A stretch of 64,000 nt of DNA from an uncultured Clostridium sp. GTDB lineage: Bacteria; Bacillota; Clostridia; Clostridiales; Clostridiaceae. The stretch is taken from contig URGW01000001.1 of the NCBI GenBank assembly GCA_900547475.1, positions 124,001 through 188,000 of the forward strand, in the 5' to 3' direction. The notes under the pieces are model-generated. The model was not told the origin of the DNA. It did not search any database and saw only the letters and a program-made list of their open reading frames with translations. The position numbers and the translations under genes were made by a program. Shown here in pieces: positions 63,227 through 64,000 of this stretch (position 1 is the first letter of the stretch; each line of letters begins with the position of its first letter).

Positions 63227-63520
63227 AAAAAATCCCTCCTGTTACTAGAGAGATAATTACGAACCAAAACTATATTTTCATTATTAAAATCGATTTTTAA
63301 TCCATCATTAATAAACCTATAATAATATAGACTTATTTTATTTAATAATTCAGTTAAGTTATAGTATCACTTAGTAATCACTCTCTAAAACTTACACAAC
63401 ACAAATAAACCTTTTTAAGGTTAAATTTTTTATTTGGTTGTTTTAATTTTTAAAGATGATTACATTCTCATTTCTACTATACCTTTCCCTTTCTTAAAAT
63501 TTATTACATTTTTTATTATA
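63227..63520 (-). promoter_or_regulatory. Long structured leader of the ABC-F gene, possible attenuator
   Basis: A minus-strand TATAAT at 63515-63520 would give a ~280-nt leader. It contains a three-codon reading frame Met-Arg-Met-stop (63471-63460) with AAAGG upstream. It also has a long-range pairing: 63374-63387 can pair with 63246-63260 (TAGAGAGTGATTAC vs TAGAGAGATAATTAC), closing a ~140-nt structure just before the AGGAGGG site. Resistance ABC-F genes are often controlled by ribosome-mediated attenuation with short leader peptides. No other gene is seen in this interval up to 63560. Confidence 0.5.
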
Positions 63521-63560
63521 TTATTTTTTTATACTAATGTACATATTTTTTTATAAATTT

Positions 63561-64000
63561 CTATTCTTCTTTATAACATATAATAGGAGTTCCTGGCTCT
63601 ATATTTTCATATATCTTTTTAGCCAAATATTCAGGTGCATTTACACATCCATGACTTCCATCAGACTTATAAATACTTCCTCCAAAAGACCCTCTCCAAC
63701 TTGCATCATGTATCCCAATATTACAGTTAAATGGCATCCAATACTTAACATTTGAGCTATATCCAGCACCTTTTAATGTTGCGTCTTTCTGTTTATAATT
63801 TAATATATAAGTACCTTGTGGTGTTGCATTCCCCATACTTACATTTCCTGTTACAACATCTCCTTGTGCAATTAATTCTCCATTTTTATAAAACCATAAA
63901 TATTGATTAGTCAAATTTATTTCTATATAAGTTTTACCAATATCATTTTCTCTAGTTCCCCATGCTTTTTGTATATATATTGGTTGCTTTTTTATAGTTT
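63561..64000 (-). CDS. L,D-transpeptidase (YkuD domain), partial at window edge
   Basis: The C-terminal 145 residues or so of a YkuD-fold enzyme that makes or modifies 3-3 cross-links in peptidoglycan or attaches wall components. The frame is open to the window end, so the N-terminus is outside. The catalytic motif is complete: IGIHDASWRGSFGG and SDGSHGCVNAPEY, with Cys as nucleophile and both His present. The start of the domain reads GKTYIEINLTNQYLWFYKNG. It is transcribed leftward, toward the ABC-F gene, whose predicted promoter lies just past its stop codon. Confidence 0.9.
   Translation of the reverse strand, partial: TIKKQPIYIQKAWGTRENDIGKTYIEINLTNQYLWFYKNGELIAQGDVVTGNVSMGNATPQGTYILNYKQKDATLKGAGYSSNVKYWMPFNCNIGIHDASWRGSFGGSIYKSDGSHGCVNAPEYLAKKIYENIEPGTPIICYKEE

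Noticed and set aside
1..64000. tRNA or rRNA genes, insertion sequences, prophage
   Set aside because: No tRNA cloverleaf with CCA-type end, rRNA segment, transposase or phage structural gene was seen on either strand.

Overview
The window looks like chromosome from a low-GC, endospore-forming Clostridium (sensu stricto). The base composition is strongly AT-rich, roughly 70% or more by eye. AGGAGG-type ribosome binding sites are strong, and GTG and TTG starts are frequent. Sporulation genes (spoVS behind a sigma-H-like promoter, an FtsK/SpoIIIE translocase), a tryptophan T-box and the clostridial/Bacillus gene orders miaB-mutS-mutL-miaA-hfq and rimO-pgsA-recA-rny-spoVS are present. The species cannot be fixed from this sequence alone.

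Layout. 1-9,996 (mostly +): DMT transporter, SNF2 helicase, TPR protein, idi, a Trp T-box with trpP, TerC protein and several unknown small proteins. 10,085-18,077: LD-carboxypeptidase, a membrane-anchored alpha/beta hydrolase (-), pyrE, threonine dehydratase (-), rluB, mnmM, an RpiR regulator and a BaiN/HI0933-type flavoprotein. 18,240-23,539: cmk, ispH and a four-S1-domain protein only 1 nt apart, a GNAT enzyme, then an agr-like locus: an AgrD-like peptide gene followed by a frameshifted AgrC-like kinase whose phosphoacceptor histidine appears to be missing. 23,735-32,622: miaB, mutS, mutL, miaA, hfq and a PLP enzyme of the aluminium-resistance/methionine gamma-lyase family. 32,677-45,435 (mostly -): DUF3267 membrane protein, lexA with its SOS box, an Xer-like recombinase, satP, an Uup-like ABC-F protein, a 612-residue protein that looks like a degenerate SF1 helicase-nuclease, purB, ptsH, spoVS and rny. 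45,697-52,879: recA, pgsA, rimO, ftsK/spoIIIE, a ClpP-like TepA and an exported protein.

53,001-64,000 is accessory in character. It holds a Cys/Gly-rich spore-coat-like protein, a PadR regulator, unknown membrane proteins and a compact module: an RHH-coiled-coil protein diverging from a tyrosine recombinase, with a 30-bp palindrome and 22-bp-spaced repeats between them and a lox/FRT-like inverted repeat just after the recombinase. A decayed purine-catabolism cluster (xanthine dehydrogenase and guanine deaminase remnants) follows. Then come nfo, a coupled pair of small RHH proteins (one membrane-anchored), an antibiotic-resistance-type ABC-F gene with a long structured leader, and a partial L,D-transpeptidase running off the window.

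How they work together. DNA repair is over-represented: MutS/MutL, RecA, LexA, Nfo and SNF2. recA and lexA share GAAC-N4-GTTY SOS operators, and a third, perfect copy lies orphaned between two convergent genes. tRNA/rRNA modification (MiaB, MiaA, RimO, RluB, MnmM) and RNA metabolism (Hfq, RNase Y, S1 protein) form a second theme. The strongest candidates for undescribed biology are the agr-like locus and the recombinase/RHH-coiled-coil module.
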